From: Calothrix sp. HK-06 | GTDB taxonomy: Bacteria; Cyanobacteriota; Cyanobacteriia; Cyanobacteriales; Nostocaceae | DNA length: 40,433 bases | Direction of reading: 5' to 3' | Assembly: GCF_001904745.1 (NCBI RefSeq) | Contig: NZ_MRCD01000083.1 | Location: forward strand, 1-40,433 | Part shown: positions 1 to 8,440 of the stretch, in pieces | How the letters are laid out: each line of letters begins with the position of its first letter | Position numbering within the stretch: position 1 is the stretch's first letter | Program-made: the position numbers and the translations under genes | Notes under the pieces: generated by a model | What the model saw: only the letters and a program-made list of their open reading frames with translations | Databases searched by the model: none | Told to the model about the DNA's origin: nothing

Positions 1-956
1 AATTGTATTTTTTGCTACAGTTTTTCGGGTTTTTGAAAAGTTTGTGATTTACTGATATTATTTTGTCAACAAATATTCTCACTTCTTCAAAATACTACTT
101 GAAAAGTTAAATAATCTCTATATATTGGCACCGGAATCCATTACAAAGTGTATTAAGTTATTACTTACACAAAAAATTAATAAGCAGTACGGAGAATAAA
201 ATAGGAAGCAATTATATCATAAACAGTAAAGAATAAAACATAAGCATAAAAAGTTATAATTAAATAAGTTATAACATAAGTAATCACTCTATTAATTAGT
301 TAATGGAAGTATTAATTGAACTATTTTCTGTACTAAAAAACAAAAAATTTTATAGGCACTTTGTAAAAGCTCACAACTTATCAGTAAGTAAATAAATCCA
401 AGAGTGAGTAATATAAAAGACTAAAAAAGATAAAAATACTTAAAAAAGTGCAAGAATATAGAAAATTTGAAGACATTTGGAACTGAGGTATTAGTTTGGC
501 TAATAAAACTCTAATTTTTCTCTGAAAAAAGACAGTTCCATTTAGCTCCAATCTCTACTAGTCCTCACTGTCTGTGTAAAATACTCAATAGCAAGGTTTG
601 GGAGTTTAAAAATTGTGATTAGAAATAAGTTTTAGAATTTACAGTAAGTAAAATGTTATTAATCCACAATTCTAGGAATACAAGCCATACGGTACTAGAA
701 CGGCAGTCCAGTAAAATATATTGACGAAAGCGTTGATTTATGTATAGGGACAAAACGCTTGTTTTTAGATAAAATAATTTAGCCTAACTTAGCCTTCACA
801 GCAAAAAACAAGCACCTCAATGTCTGATCATAACCAGGCGCATAATCAGATTATTATGTCAACTACTTCTAGTGGACTGGCACTCTAAACTTATAAAACC
901 AAAAATTCAGATATCAAATGTAGGCATTTAACTAACTAGATAATGCATCCCATTCA
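1..956. other. AT-rich stretch without a recognisable gene
   Basis: No open reading frame of useful length or recognisable composition is visible on either strand. The first 480 bases are extremely AT-rich and low in complexity, with short direct repetitions such as gaataaaata/gaataaaaca around 193-241. A GGCACC hexamer at about 128 may be a decayed GGCGCC site, a hexamer common further right. The stretch lies downstream of the truncated recombinase and may be decayed mobile DNA. I see no clear hairpin terminator. Confidence 0.5.
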
Positions 957-1496
957 TCAACGCTTAACTTTTCCCTTACTTCGCAACGCGTGTACAGTAC
1001 CATTACGTCCAACATAATGAATATATTTAGCAGTAGTTGCAGGCGATGCATGTCCTAAAAAAGACTGTAAATCAAAATCAGAAGCTCCATATTTCTTCGC
1101 TACTGTTGCATGGGTATGCCTTAAAAAGTGGGCACTAAACTTAATTCCAGCTAAAGAAGAAATATCCTGCATCATTTTTCGCAAACCCCTATCGCTGAAA
1201 GGTTTACCTTTATCACGACGTGAAGGGCTTGGAAAAACTGGCTGATTATCACCCGCATCACCCCTATACTCCATTATCGCCTTACTTGTCTCAACATCCA
1301 AAGTAATAGTGCGGGTTTTGTTGCCTTTCCCCGTCACTGTCAACAGCAAATATTTTCCATCCTCACGGAATTGGCACCAAAACAACCCAGGTAGAATTAC
1401 CTTAGTAGCATTATCAATAGTCTGCCGACCAATCGCGGCAACATACCTTAGCACAACGTTTTTACTTAGCCCATAGGTATTAAGCTTACCCCACAC
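957..1496 (-). pseudogene. Truncated tyrosine recombinase, catalytic-domain fragment
   Basis: This 179-residue reading frame (GTG start) carries the C-terminal half of a phage-type integrase. GKGNKTR matches the beta-hairpin region with the catalytic lysine. HFLRHTHA supplies the HxxR box, LGHASPATT the second histidine, and the tyrosine follows in AKYIHY. The N-terminal SAM-like domain is absent, and the box I arginine (usually in a GLRxSE motif) is not visible. An in-frame stop lies five codons upstream of the GTG, so nothing further upstream can be in the same frame. Intact relatives are about 300-340 residues, as in the two complete recombinases at 3169 and 29143. I infer a non-functional remnant of an integrated element. 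A short expressed protein cannot be excluded. Confidence 0.65.
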
Positions 1497-1627
1497 TGGT
1501 TTCTCTTCTTACAGCCAAGCGATATAAGTATAAAGGTGAAACAACGTGCAATAGCGTAAAACAGTTTGATTGAAGACACCATAAATAAAAATGTTAACTG
1601 CCTACACTACCCTACAGGGAATTTTAG

Positions 1628-2383
1628 TCAGGCACCATCCCCACTGACCACCAAAATCTCAGACGAGTAGAACTTGCAACTATACTCCTCATAACTACTA
1701 AATTCATCTATATTTAGAAAATTAGAGCATAAACAAAACCCACCTAATAATAAACCTAACCAAACTTCGACAGGCGCCAAGTTTAAGTCTTGCATAATCA
1801 TGCTTACTGGAGTGGTGCTTTTATCAATAATATAGTTGGTAATTGTATCAACCCAAGCACCAAGGTTTTCGCTATGGGCTATATTGAGAACTAACTCCTG
1901 CTGGTGTTCTACGCTGGTTTCTTCTATTTCCTGTACCGCTTCGAGTAAAACCTGCTTATCTACAAATTCTGCTATCGAGTTATTTTCTAAAAAAGGTGTG
2001 CCGTTGTATTGATAGGATTTGCGGTATGAGTTTTGCGGTGCCTCGACAAACTGGTCAAAATCTATGCTCATGCTTTGGCGCACAAACGGGACAAAGTGAG
2101 CATCACCCATATTAGGACCATCGTCGCTAACAACTGCGTCAATTTCTTCAAAGGTATCAGCACTGCGCGCTCTAAAAATTTCAACCAAGCTTGAAAGTGC
2201 TTGGGCTGCAACAACAAGCTGTTCGTTTAAATCTAAATCTTCGAGTGCTAAGTCGAGACTATGCCACAACTGGCACCATTCAACTTCCATTGGCGCCGCA
2301 GAAGCTTCTTCAAGCAAACTCCAAATTTCAAGTTGTATTATTTTATCGTTCACCTTTACATTGTTCACGGATGATGTGGGCAT
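1628..2383 (-). CDS. Acidic hypothetical protein, second gene of a two-gene unit
   Basis: I do not recognise this protein of about 251 residues. It is acidic and leucine/glutamate-rich with no obvious membrane segment or catalytic motif, and is probably helical and cytoplasmic. The frame can be extended to a GTG at 2404 (258 aa). I prefer the ATG at 2383 because it is the first ATG and reduces overlap with the upstream gene, but no clear Shine-Dalgarno sequence decides it. It overlaps the 3' end of the Cys-containing gene at 2365-2901 in another frame, so the two are probably translationally coupled. GGCGCC occurs inside it at about 1773 and 2292. The function is unknown. Confidence 0.6.
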   Translation of the reverse strand: MPTSSVNNVKVNDKIIQLEIWSLLEEASAAPMEVEWCQLWHSLDLALEDLDLNEQLVVAAQALSSLVEIFRARSADTFEEIDAVVSDDGPNMGDAHFVPFVRQSMSIDFDQFVEAPQNSYRKSYQYNGTPFLENNSIAEFVDKQVLLEAVQEIEETSVEHQQELVLNIAHSENLGAWVDTITNYIIDKSTTPVSMIMQDLNLAPVEVWLGLLLGGFCLCSNFLNIDEFSSYEEYSCKFYSSEILVVSGDGA

Positions 2384-2901
2384 GGACGAATAGTACAACG
2401 CCACGGGTCAACACGTTCTATTGAAGCAAATTTTTTAATCCCATAACTGGCACCAAGTGCAGTTAATATCTTTTTTACGTAAGCGATTACTTGTGTCGGA
2501 GTCCAGCCAATACAATGTATTGCTTCAACTTCGGCACATTTTTTTTGACCTTTCCAAACAGAGGCACCAATTGCGTGAACTGGAGATTCGGCACCTGGTG
2601 GTCGATATACAACTAAAACTGCACTAACAATTTCTTCAAACTCCTGTACCGAAATTGCTATATACTCTACTAAACCAGCTTGACGTTTACGATTACGAGC
2701 TTGGTTTCTCCTGTCCCGATGTCGAATGTACGACCTTTTACTATGGCATACTTCCGGTTTCCAACAACCATCACCTTCTTCTCCATGCAACTCCTTCGCC
2801 TGGTCAGCCGTTAACATCGCGCACTTCTTGCACTTTTCAGGGATATGGCGACTAGCCTCTGAAGATGCCGATTTTTCTGGTTTCGACTTGCGTTTGGTCA
2901 T
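2365..2901 (-). CDS. Hypothetical protein with an N-terminal Cys cluster
   Basis: This 178-residue basic protein starts at an ATG at 2901 with a Lys/Ser-rich tail (MTKRKSKPEKS). A CKKC motif at about residues 24-27 is followed by two more cysteines (GCW, VCH), which suggests a small zinc site. The next segment is very basic (RHRDRRNQARNRKRQ) and could bind nucleic acid. The C-terminal half contains conserved-looking blocks around YRPPGAESPVHAIGA and AIHCIGWTP and ends in a Cys/Pro/His tail. It is the first gene of a two-gene unit and overlaps the next gene by about 20 bases. I suspect a cyanobacterial plasmid-associated family but cannot name it. DNA or RNA binding is inferred from composition only. 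Confidence 0.65.
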   Translation of the reverse strand: MTKRKSKPEKSASSEASRHIPEKCKKCAMLTADQAKELHGEEGDGCWKPEVCHSKRSYIRHRDRRNQARNRKRQAGLVEYIAISVQEFEEIVSAVLVVYRPPGAESPVHAIGASVWKGQKKCAEVEAIHCIGWTPTQVIAYVKKILTALGASYGIKKFASIERVDPWRCTIRPCPHHP

Positions 2902-3168
2902 TCACCGCAATCAATAATCAATAATATGCTAAGGCAACCTTCAAGGCTTATCACGCAAAATTGCCAACTATAAAATTAATAATTGAGAATTGCTCCAAGT
3001 ATTATTGACAAGATAAAGGTAGTTTTTCTCCACAACCCATATTATATAGGTTTTATAAGTGCTTGTCAGCAGCCAAATCCAGTAAAAAGATTAATTTAGA
3101 ATATATACATATGTGTTACATAGAGTAAGAATGTCGGTTTTGCCCATACTTTACCCCCAATTGATCCA

Positions 3169-4170
3169 ATGGCTGCCCATATCTACACCCTAGAGAAATC
3201 TTACGCCCTACCCATAGGGGATAGTTTCAAGCGCCTTGCAAAAGAAGTTGATGTCATCGACCAGCTTTTAAGGGATATTCGCAGCGAAGGCACCAGACGC
3301 AGCTACGACAAAGATTTGCGAGATTTTTTCAAATACTCTACGGGTAAGGAGCCAACCCGCGATGTGGTTTTAGAGTTTTTACATTTAGAGCAGCGTCAGG
3401 CGGTGGCCCTGGTTCTTCAGTTTAAGGGGTATTTAATAGGAGAGCGAAAGCTGGCCGAAAATACGGTCAATCGTAAGTTGGCAGCTATTAAGTCAATGGT
3501 AGCGATGGGTAGAAAACTGGGAGTGTGTGGCTACACCCTACAAGATGTCAAACCCGAAAAAGTACAATCTTACCGGGACACTTCGGGTATTGAAGCGAGC
3601 GAGTACGCCAAAGTTTTAGCTTTAATCAACCGTAATAATCTCAAGGGTAAGCGCGACTACGCCATACTGCGGCTTTTATGGGATAATGCTTTGCGTCGCA
3701 ACGAGATTTGCTCCCTCGATGTTGGGGACTTTAACGCCCAAGCTGGGACGCTTTTGATATTTGGTAAAGGCACAGGCACGCAGCAAACAGTTATTGAACT
3801 AACTCGCAAAACCGTAGAAGCTCTCAGCGACTGGATAACTGTAAGCGGCAAGGCTGACCAAGAATATGAACCGATGTTTGGCTCAATGGCTTACCGCAAG
3901 GGAGAAATTGAAGACAGATTAATCGGCGAATCGATCCGGCGCCTAGTGGCTAAACTGTGTAAACAAGCGGGCATCAGTAAAAAAATGTCCCCGCATCGGG
4001 TGCGGCACAGTTCTATCACCACCGCTCTCGACCATAGTAACGGGAATTATCGCAAGGTGCAGAACTTGTCCCGGCACGCCAATATCGACACCATACAAAA
4101 ATACGATGATAATCGCCAACGTCAAAAGCAGCAACGAGAAATCTCTAGTGTGTTGGCGAATTTGGTATAA
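3169..4170 (+). CDS. Tyrosine site-specific recombinase (integrase family)
   Basis: This 333-residue protein has the full architecture of a XerC/D-like recombinase. The N-terminal SAM-like core-binding domain covers about residues 30-125 (RRSYDKDLRDFFKY and NTVNRKLAAIKSMV). The catalytic domain follows, with the box I arginine in NALRRNEICSLD, the beta-hairpin lysine in FGKGTG, HRVRH as the HxxR box, RHANIDTIQ with the second histidine, and the tyrosine nucleophile in QKYDD. All residues needed for strand exchange appear present. It starts at ATG 3169 with no strong Shine-Dalgarno. It faces the convergent caspase-like gene 10 bases downstream. It may integrate or excise an element, or resolve plasmid multimers. 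No attachment site is obvious beside it. Confidence 0.92.
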   Translation: MAAHIYTLEKSYALPIGDSFKRLAKEVDVIDQLLRDIRSEGTRRSYDKDLRDFFKYSTGKEPTRDVVLEFLHLEQRQAVALVLQFKGYLIGERKLAENTVNRKLAAIKSMVAMGRKLGVCGYTLQDVKPEKVQSYRDTSGIEASEYAKVLALINRNNLKGKRDYAILRLLWDNALRRNEICSLDVGDFNAQAGTLLIFGKGTGTQQTVIELTRKTVEALSDWITVSGKADQEYEPMFGSMAYRKGEIEDRLIGESIRRLVAKLCKQAGISKKMSPHRVRHSSITTALDHSNGNYRKVQNLSRHANIDTIQKYDDNRQRQKQQREISSVLANLV

Positions 4171-4180
4171 AACGAATAAT

Positions 4181-4864
4181 TTAATATGAATAATCACCAA
4201 GAAAATTCAAATTAGCAATCCTTGAGGTAGCACTTTGAACACGGCGTGAAGCTAAATCATAGGCTTGTTGTCTAATGTGTTGGAAAAAGAAATCTTGAGC
4301 TTCTCTACTGGAAGTATGTCTAAAATTACCATCACCTGATGCGCTGTTCATAGCTGCAACACAGTCTGAGATTGCGTCTCCCTTAAATAGTCGGTGATAA
4401 AAGACTATATAGGCAGCCAAAGCATCATTAAAATACAAGCTGTTGTCATTACCGATTAAGCTATGGAAGGTAAAATCGTTATCAAAATACATAGCCATTT
4501 TACAACCGGAAAAACCATAACAAGATGACATACAAATAATCAAGTAATTGCCCATTTCTCGTACCAGTGGCGAGAGTAAATAACGTAAATCTTGCCAAGT
4601 TATAATCTCCCCGTTGCCAAGCTGCACCCCATCTTCACTACCGTGCATAATAAAGTGAAGGATAGGAAAGCCTTGCCTTGCCTCACAGCTTGCATATAGA
4701 TTTGAAGTCAGTGCTTCAATAAATCCTGATACAGAATTTACAAAACCGTAGTGATGGGGAATTTTAAAAAAATCAAGACTTTGAGTTAACACTTTTCCTA
4801 AGACTTGATTGTTTTGAATGTCTTCAACTCGCAAAGACTCTATAATATAAACAAAAGGCTGCAT
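4181..4864 (-). CDS. Caspase/CHAT-like protein with a His-Cys dyad
   Basis: This 227-residue protein shows the signature of the caspase/CHAT clan of cysteine peptidases. A hydrophobic strand runs into a His-Gly (HFIMHGSED, His at about 74). Some 40 residues on, a second hydrophobic strand ends in a Ser-Ser-Cys (YLIICMSSCYG, Cys at about 115). It consists of little more than the protease core, with no NTPase, TPR or repeat domain. The preceding gene (4922-6025) ends 57 bases upstream on the same strand, so the two probably form an operon. An AGGA lies about 9 bases before the ATG. Bacterial CHAT and caspase-like proteases commonly act as cell-suicide or effector-processing enzymes in defence. 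That role here, and the partner's role as sensor or substrate, is inference. The fold call is from motifs only. Confidence 0.7.
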   Translation of the reverse strand: MQPFVYIIESLRVEDIQNNQVLGKVLTQSLDFFKIPHHYGFVNSVSGFIEALTSNLYASCEARQGFPILHFIMHGSEDGVQLGNGEIITWQDLRYLLSPLVREMGNYLIICMSSCYGFSGCKMAMYFDNDFTFHSLIGNDNSLYFNDALAAYIVFYHRLFKGDAISDCVAAMNSASGDGNFRHTSSREAQDFFFQHIRQQAYDLASRRVQSATSRIANLNFLGDYSY

Positions 4865-4921
4865 TAATAGTGTCCTAATTAAATGTTTCGTTCAATAAAT
4901 ACTGGGAGAATATTTTCTTAA

Positions 4922-6025
4922 TTACTCGTTCAGCCGCCAAATTTCAATTAAAAAGTTGACAATCGCCCGTAACCTTGCTTGCATTGTTAAAAGTTGAGTA
5001 TGGCTAAAAGGAGGTGTCGGTGCATGGGTTGCGCGATTAAATGAACTTATAAGTTCTAAAGTTGAATCTACATCTTCTTCAAGAAAATCAGAAAAATTAT
5101 TGTGATTGATACTTCGGGATATATATAATAGTCTAGCTTTTCTTGTTGGTGAGCCGTTGTGAAAGTGATTTTTATCCTCAGTCCATTTCTTAATTTCCTT
5201 ATCTGGGGATAAGCGTTGAATAACTTGAGTTAATAGTTCCCGCAGGGAAGTTCCAAAGTGCCGAACGTAATCTGGGTTGTTAGTAGAGTTTAACACCGCA
5301 TTAGCGCCTTGCCACATACGAACCAAATCTTGCCAACCAGCAGTAATTAAGAGCTGTTCAAATTCTTCTTGCTGTCCTAAAATTTCGATTTTTAAGGACT
5401 CTTTAGTCTGCTCTAATTCCAGCTCTTTCTGGCTTACTTCTGCATCACTTTCGGCAGCAGATACACTTTCCAATACTTCTACGCTATTTAGTACTTCCAA
5501 TGCAGGTAGTTCGGAGACAACCCTCGCTGATTCAGGCTTGTGTACTATTATTTCTTCCCTAGCAGCGGTTAAATTAGAGTAAGCTGTGGATAAACCTAAA
5601 AACTTATTATAAACGCTTTTTTCTAAGTCGCTGAAATTGGGTATAGTCCCGATGTTATCTGCAATGCGTAACTGGCGCATTAATGAAGTTTGGGTAATAT
5701 CGGCTAATTTAAAACTTCTTGCTATTGAAGCAGTAATATCAGCCAGAGCTTTACGATTAATTTCTGCAAGTCCAGAGTTCTGGGCAACCAGCTCGTCAAA
5801 TCTTTGGAGATTAGCCTTGGCAGGTATAGAACCTTGCATGATCAAATCAACCGTAGATTTTGATGGTGCAAGTACTTGACTTAACTTTTTGACGTTGATT
5901 TGCTCTGCCATTTGACTTATTCTAAGTGCTTGCTGCTGGTACTGCAAATCGATTAATCGTAATTCTTTTAATATGTTTTTAGTATTTATTCCGAAAAAAT
6001 CTTGATAAAAATCATTCTTCTTCAT
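4922..6025 (-). CDS. Helical protein with a conserved C-terminal domain seen near defence genes (pP_pnuc-like?)
   Basis: This 367-residue soluble protein has two parts. Residues 1-235 are helical and low in aromatics, with a likely coiled coil at about 190-230 (rich in Glu, Gln and Leu). Residues 240-365 look like a compact conserved domain (WQGANAVLNS, RHFGTSLRELLTQVIQRL, HNGSPTRKARLLYISRSIN, ISSFNRATH, FLIEIWRL). From memory, the last part resembles the domain called predicted pPIWI-associating nuclease. I could not test this and see no classical nuclease triad. It is the first gene of a two-gene operon, 57 bases ahead of the caspase-like gene. I infer that it senses a signal, anchors the protease or is its substrate. 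An unrelated housekeeping role is not excluded. Confidence 0.6.
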   Translation of the reverse strand: MKKNDFYQDFFGINTKNILKELRLIDLQYQQQALRISQMAEQINVKKLSQVLAPSKSTVDLIMQGSIPAKANLQRFDELVAQNSGLAEINRKALADITASIARSFKLADITQTSLMRQLRIADNIGTIPNFSDLEKSVYNKFLGLSTAYSNLTAAREEIIVHKPESARVVSELPALEVLNSVEVLESVSAAESDAEVSQKELELEQTKESLKIEILGQQEEFEQLLITAGWQDLVRMWQGANAVLNSTNNPDYVRHFGTSLRELLTQVIQRLSPDKEIKKWTEDKNHFHNGSPTRKARLLYISRSINHNNFSDFLEEDVDSTLELISSFNRATHAPTPPFSHTQLLTMQARLRAIVNFLIEIWRLNE

Positions 6026-6192
6026 ATGGCGTATTCCAAATTTTATTTTTCTCGTAGCTTAGTGGGTTAATTTTAGTCCTAATGTACTGTAGTATTTAAC
6101 TACAAAACTGAAATATACGAGCAGTGTTGTTATCCGTACACTGAGGTAGGGATAACGCTAAAAGATACTAAAGGCACTGTTTAAGCTTTTTC

Positions 6193-6412
6193 ACCCTAGC
6201 AAGTTTACAGCTTCCTAGCTTCCCATATTTATAACTTGTGAACTTGCTGTATTCTTATCTTGTTGACTTCCTGACCTTATAGCTTGCCATATTGCTGACT
6301 TTTCAACTTTACAGGTTGCTTTATTCCTAACTTGCCAACATGCCGACAATTTAGATGGTTGACAATCTGACTTGTTGTATTGCCATATTGCCAACTTGCC
6401 AGTAAGCTTAGA
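6193..6412. repeat. Degenerate repeats upstream of parA, candidate partition site
   Basis: About 220 bases ahead of parA are built from imperfect units such as cttgttgacttcctgac, agcttgccatattgctgac and aacttgccaacatgccgac. On the minus strand these read as AAGTCA/GTCAGGAAGTCAACAAG-type units, the same family that fills the 5' half of the parA partner gene about 1 kb downstream, but in inverted orientation. Plasmid centromeres bound by ribbon-helix-helix partners are commonly repeat arrays upstream of parA, so this is a plausible parS/parC-like site and autoregulatory operator. That role is inferred from position and repetition. The same interval (6026-6446) also holds the promoter region of the divergent minus-strand operon. 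Confidence 0.5.
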
Positions 6413-6446
6413 AGACTACCGAAAGCTTTGTTGCAAGGGGAAACCA

Positions 6447-7210
6447 ATGATTATTGCCCTAGCTAACCAAAAAGGAGGCGTGGCTAAGCTAAAACCACTT
6501 CCACTATCTGTCTGGGAGGAATCTTAGCTCAAAAGGGTTCTGTCCTCGCTATCGATCTCGATCCACAAGGTAACTTAAGTACCGGACTTGGCGTAGAAGT
6601 CGCTGATGACCAAATTAGCTCCTACGACGTAATTACCGAAAAGGCAGAAATTCTTGATGCTATTGTTCCCACTCCATCAGGACTTAACTTACTGCCTACC
6701 GACATTAATTTAGCCAAAGGGGAAACTGAAATTCTGACTAAAGTTGGTAGTTTCAATATCCTCAAGGAAAGACTGGCGCCAGTGATGGAAAAATACCAGC
6801 ATATTTTAATTGACTGCCCGCCTTCTCTAGGGCTATTGACAATTAATGCTCTAGCGGCTGCCGATAGTGTCCTGATTCCCGTCCAGTGTCAGTTTTTCGC
6901 CCTCAAGGGATTAGCCGCACTGCTGGAAACCGTAGCCAGTGTGCAAAAGAGGCTTAATCCCCAATTAAAGATACTGGGAGTGTTGCCAACAATGGCGGAA
7001 AACACCGTCATGACAGGTGATGTGCTGGATTCTCTTAAAAAGCGGCTGCAAGACATTCATATTTTTGAACCAGTCCCTAAGTCTATTAAGTTCGCCGAGT
7101 CGAATTTAGCGGGTGAACCAATCCATTTATACACCAGTGATAAAAAGTTAGTACAGCCCTATCAGGCAATCGCCAAGTTAATTCAGCAAGCAAATAAGTC
7201 AAAAATCTAA
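6447..7210 (+). pseudogene. parA: ParA-family partition ATPase, frameshifted in the P-loop
   Basis: Translation from the ATG at 6447 gives MIIALANQKGGVA, the deviant Walker A of ParA/Soj ATPases, but runs out of frame after AAG at 6486 and stops about 20 codons on. From 6493 the expected protein resumes in another frame: TTSTICLGGIL, then AIDLDPQGN (Walker A'), LIDCPPSLG (Walker B), QFFALKGL, and a normal C-terminus ending at 7210. The cause is visible: GCTAA is duplicated in tandem at 6483-6492, and removing one copy restores KGGVAKTTST exactly. The restored protein would be about 252 residues, normal for a small ParA. The longest open piece starts only at 6782 and lacks the P-loop. It is followed 10 bases later by its partner gene. 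A sequencing error is possible; otherwise the gene is dead. Confidence 0.88.
6483..6492 (+). repeat. 5-bp tandem duplication GCTAA-GCTAA breaking parA
   Basis: Two adjacent copies of GCTAA sit at 6483-6487 and 6488-6492, inside the codons for the P-loop lysine. Deleting either copy gives GTG GCT AAA ACC ACT (V-A-K-T-T), the expected ParA motif, and joins the two reading frames. It is a typical replication-slippage product. Confidence 0.85.
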
Positions 7211-7220
7211 AGTAGAACCA

Positions 7221-7532
7221 ATGGCAAAGAAACGGGCGCGGTTAAATGATGACAATGACCCATTATCTCCGACCGATGGGGTATTGGATAGCATTGAACA
7301 AGTCGGCAAGTTAGCAAGTCAAGAAGATAAAAAGTCAGCAAGTCAGGAAGTTGAATTGCTGTCCAGTCAACCAGATAGCAAGCCCGCAAGTTATGAATTT
7401 AACGAACTATCCATACATAGTTTTAACAAGCCAGCCAGCGAGCAAGCTAACCATACAACAAGTCAAGAAGACAGCAAGTCTGTAAGTGAGCCAAATAACA
7501 AGATAGCAACACCAGAGAGGGGCAAGTTATAA
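7221..7532 (+). pseudogene. N-terminal fragment of the ParA partner, ended by an in-frame TAA
   Basis: This 103-residue fragment follows parA by 10 bases, as the centromere-binding partner normally does. It begins MAKKRARLNDDND and then becomes low-complexity, rich in Ser, Gln, Glu, Lys and Asn, with recurring ASQED/TSQED units. The TAA at 7530 is in the same frame as the next reading frame (7572-8048), and the 13 codons between them continue the same SQE repeat. One base change (for example CAA to TAA) therefore splits a protein of about 275 residues. This half is probably disordered. Its DNA also reads as a repeat array. If the stop is real, the partner protein is truncated or restarts downstream. 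Confidence 0.7.
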
Positions 7533-7805
7533 AGTCAGGAAGTCAACCAGTCAACAAGTCAAGAATATGAATTGCCAGCAAGTCAGGAAGATAACAAGAT
7601 AGCAAGTCAGCACAATGACAAGTCAACAAGCCAAGAGATGGAAGTGTCAGTAAGTAAAAAAGGTACAGCCGATTCTAGTAAATCTAACAAGTCAACAAGA
7701 CAGCAACCTAACCAGTCAACAAGTCAGGAAGATAATGCCAGTAGTCCAAAAAACAGCAACCCAACCAGCGAGCAAGTTGACAATACGACAAGTCAGCAAG
7801 TTGAA
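7300..7805 (+). repeat. AGTCA/AAGTCAACAAG repeat array inside the partition partner gene
   Basis: Units of the form aagtcaacaagtcaggaag recur throughout this coding stretch, with more than a dozen AGTCA pentamers. They keep codon phase (AGT CA. encodes Ser-Gln), so the protein repeat and the DNA repeat coincide. The reverse complement of the same unit occurs upstream of parA (6193-6412). I infer that the array could itself be a binding site for the partition protein. Simple codon-level expansion of a disordered linker is the alternative. Confidence 0.6.
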
Positions 7806-8048
7806 CCTGAAAATGAACCTAAAAAAGTAGTTTGTCGCAAATCTACTTTTCAAATCAACGCAAAGGTTTTAGACCTTTTAGATAAGCTGCATTTAACGCT
7901 CCAGTTGGAAATGGGGAAAGCCAATGCTCCCTTCAAGGAGGTGATTGTAGAGGAAGCTTTAGTACGCTTACTGGAGCAGGTTGATATTGATCGACAAGCT
8001 GTAGTATCAGTACTGGTGCAAAGACAGGAAAGCAGGGACAAGGGTTAA
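7572..8048 (+). CDS. C-terminal part of the ParA partner with a ribbon-helix-helix-like domain
   Basis: This 158-residue piece is in frame with 7221-7532 and separated from it only by the TAA at 7530 and 13 repeat codons. Its first 85 residues continue the Ser/Gln/Lys/Asn-rich disordered region. The last 70 form a compact domain starting CRKSTFQINAKVLDLLDK, with a short strand, a helix, and a second helix (FKEVIVEEALVRLLEQ). That pattern fits ribbon-helix-helix centromere-binding proteins of type Ib-like partition systems (ParG-like), though from sequence alone it is only a resemblance. The nearest in-frame start is a TTG without a clear ribosome site, so independent translation is doubtful. 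In an intact locus it would bind repeats near parA and stimulate the ATPase. Confidence 0.6.
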   Translation: MPASQEDNKIASQHNDKSTSQEMEVSVSKKGTADSSKSNKSTRQQPNQSTSQEDNASSPKNSNPTSEQVDNTTSQQVEPENEPKKVVCRKSTFQINAKVLDLLDKLHLTLQLEMGKANAPFKEVIVEEALVRLLEQVDIDRQAVVSVLVQRQESRDKG

Positions 8049-8164
8049 AGCGTAGGTAAAAATACTTTGTCTATATTACCTTGTGTTATTTCCAACCCAA
8101 ACTACAGGGAAAGAGGTGTGGCGACTGTGGTAGCTTTGGGCAATTCCAAGTAAAAAACACTGTT

Positions 8165-8374
8165 TTAGTCCGCTTTGGTTCTGTCCCCACCCCTAGTTTC
8201 TTTAAATGGTTCCATCTCAGGCGGGATAATACCAGTACGCTTAAACTCGTTAAAAAAATGTTCTTCAATATACCGACTGACGGTAATGCCTCTACCCTCG
8301 GCAATTAGCTTAATCTTATCTAATATACGACCGTCAATCGTAATACTCGTGGTTCGTCGTCTTTGTTCCTGCAT
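8165..8374 (-). CDS. Small ribbon-helix-helix DNA-binding protein
   Basis: This 69-residue protein starts at the ATG at 8374. It has the ribbon-helix-helix pattern: a basic start (MQEQRRR), a strand TTSITIDGRILDKI, a helix, a turn at EGRGITVS, and a second helix RYIEEHFFNEFKRTG. Such proteins (CopG/Arc type) act as dimers on short repeated operators, as plasmid copy-number or partition regulators or as antitoxins. It is transcribed away from three copies of a 15-bp repeat at 8441-8596, which are the natural candidate operators. No toxin gene is adjacent on the same strand. The DNA-binding call is fairly secure; the target is inferred from position. Confidence 0.75.
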   Translation of the reverse strand: MQEQRRRTTSITIDGRILDKIKLIAEGRGITVSRYIEEHFFNEFKRTGIIPPEMEPFKETRGGDRTKAD

Positions 8375-8440
8375 TTATATAGACTTATATATATTGACTT
8401 CTCCCGATTTACATAATGCTTTTTCTCTTACCAAAGGCAA

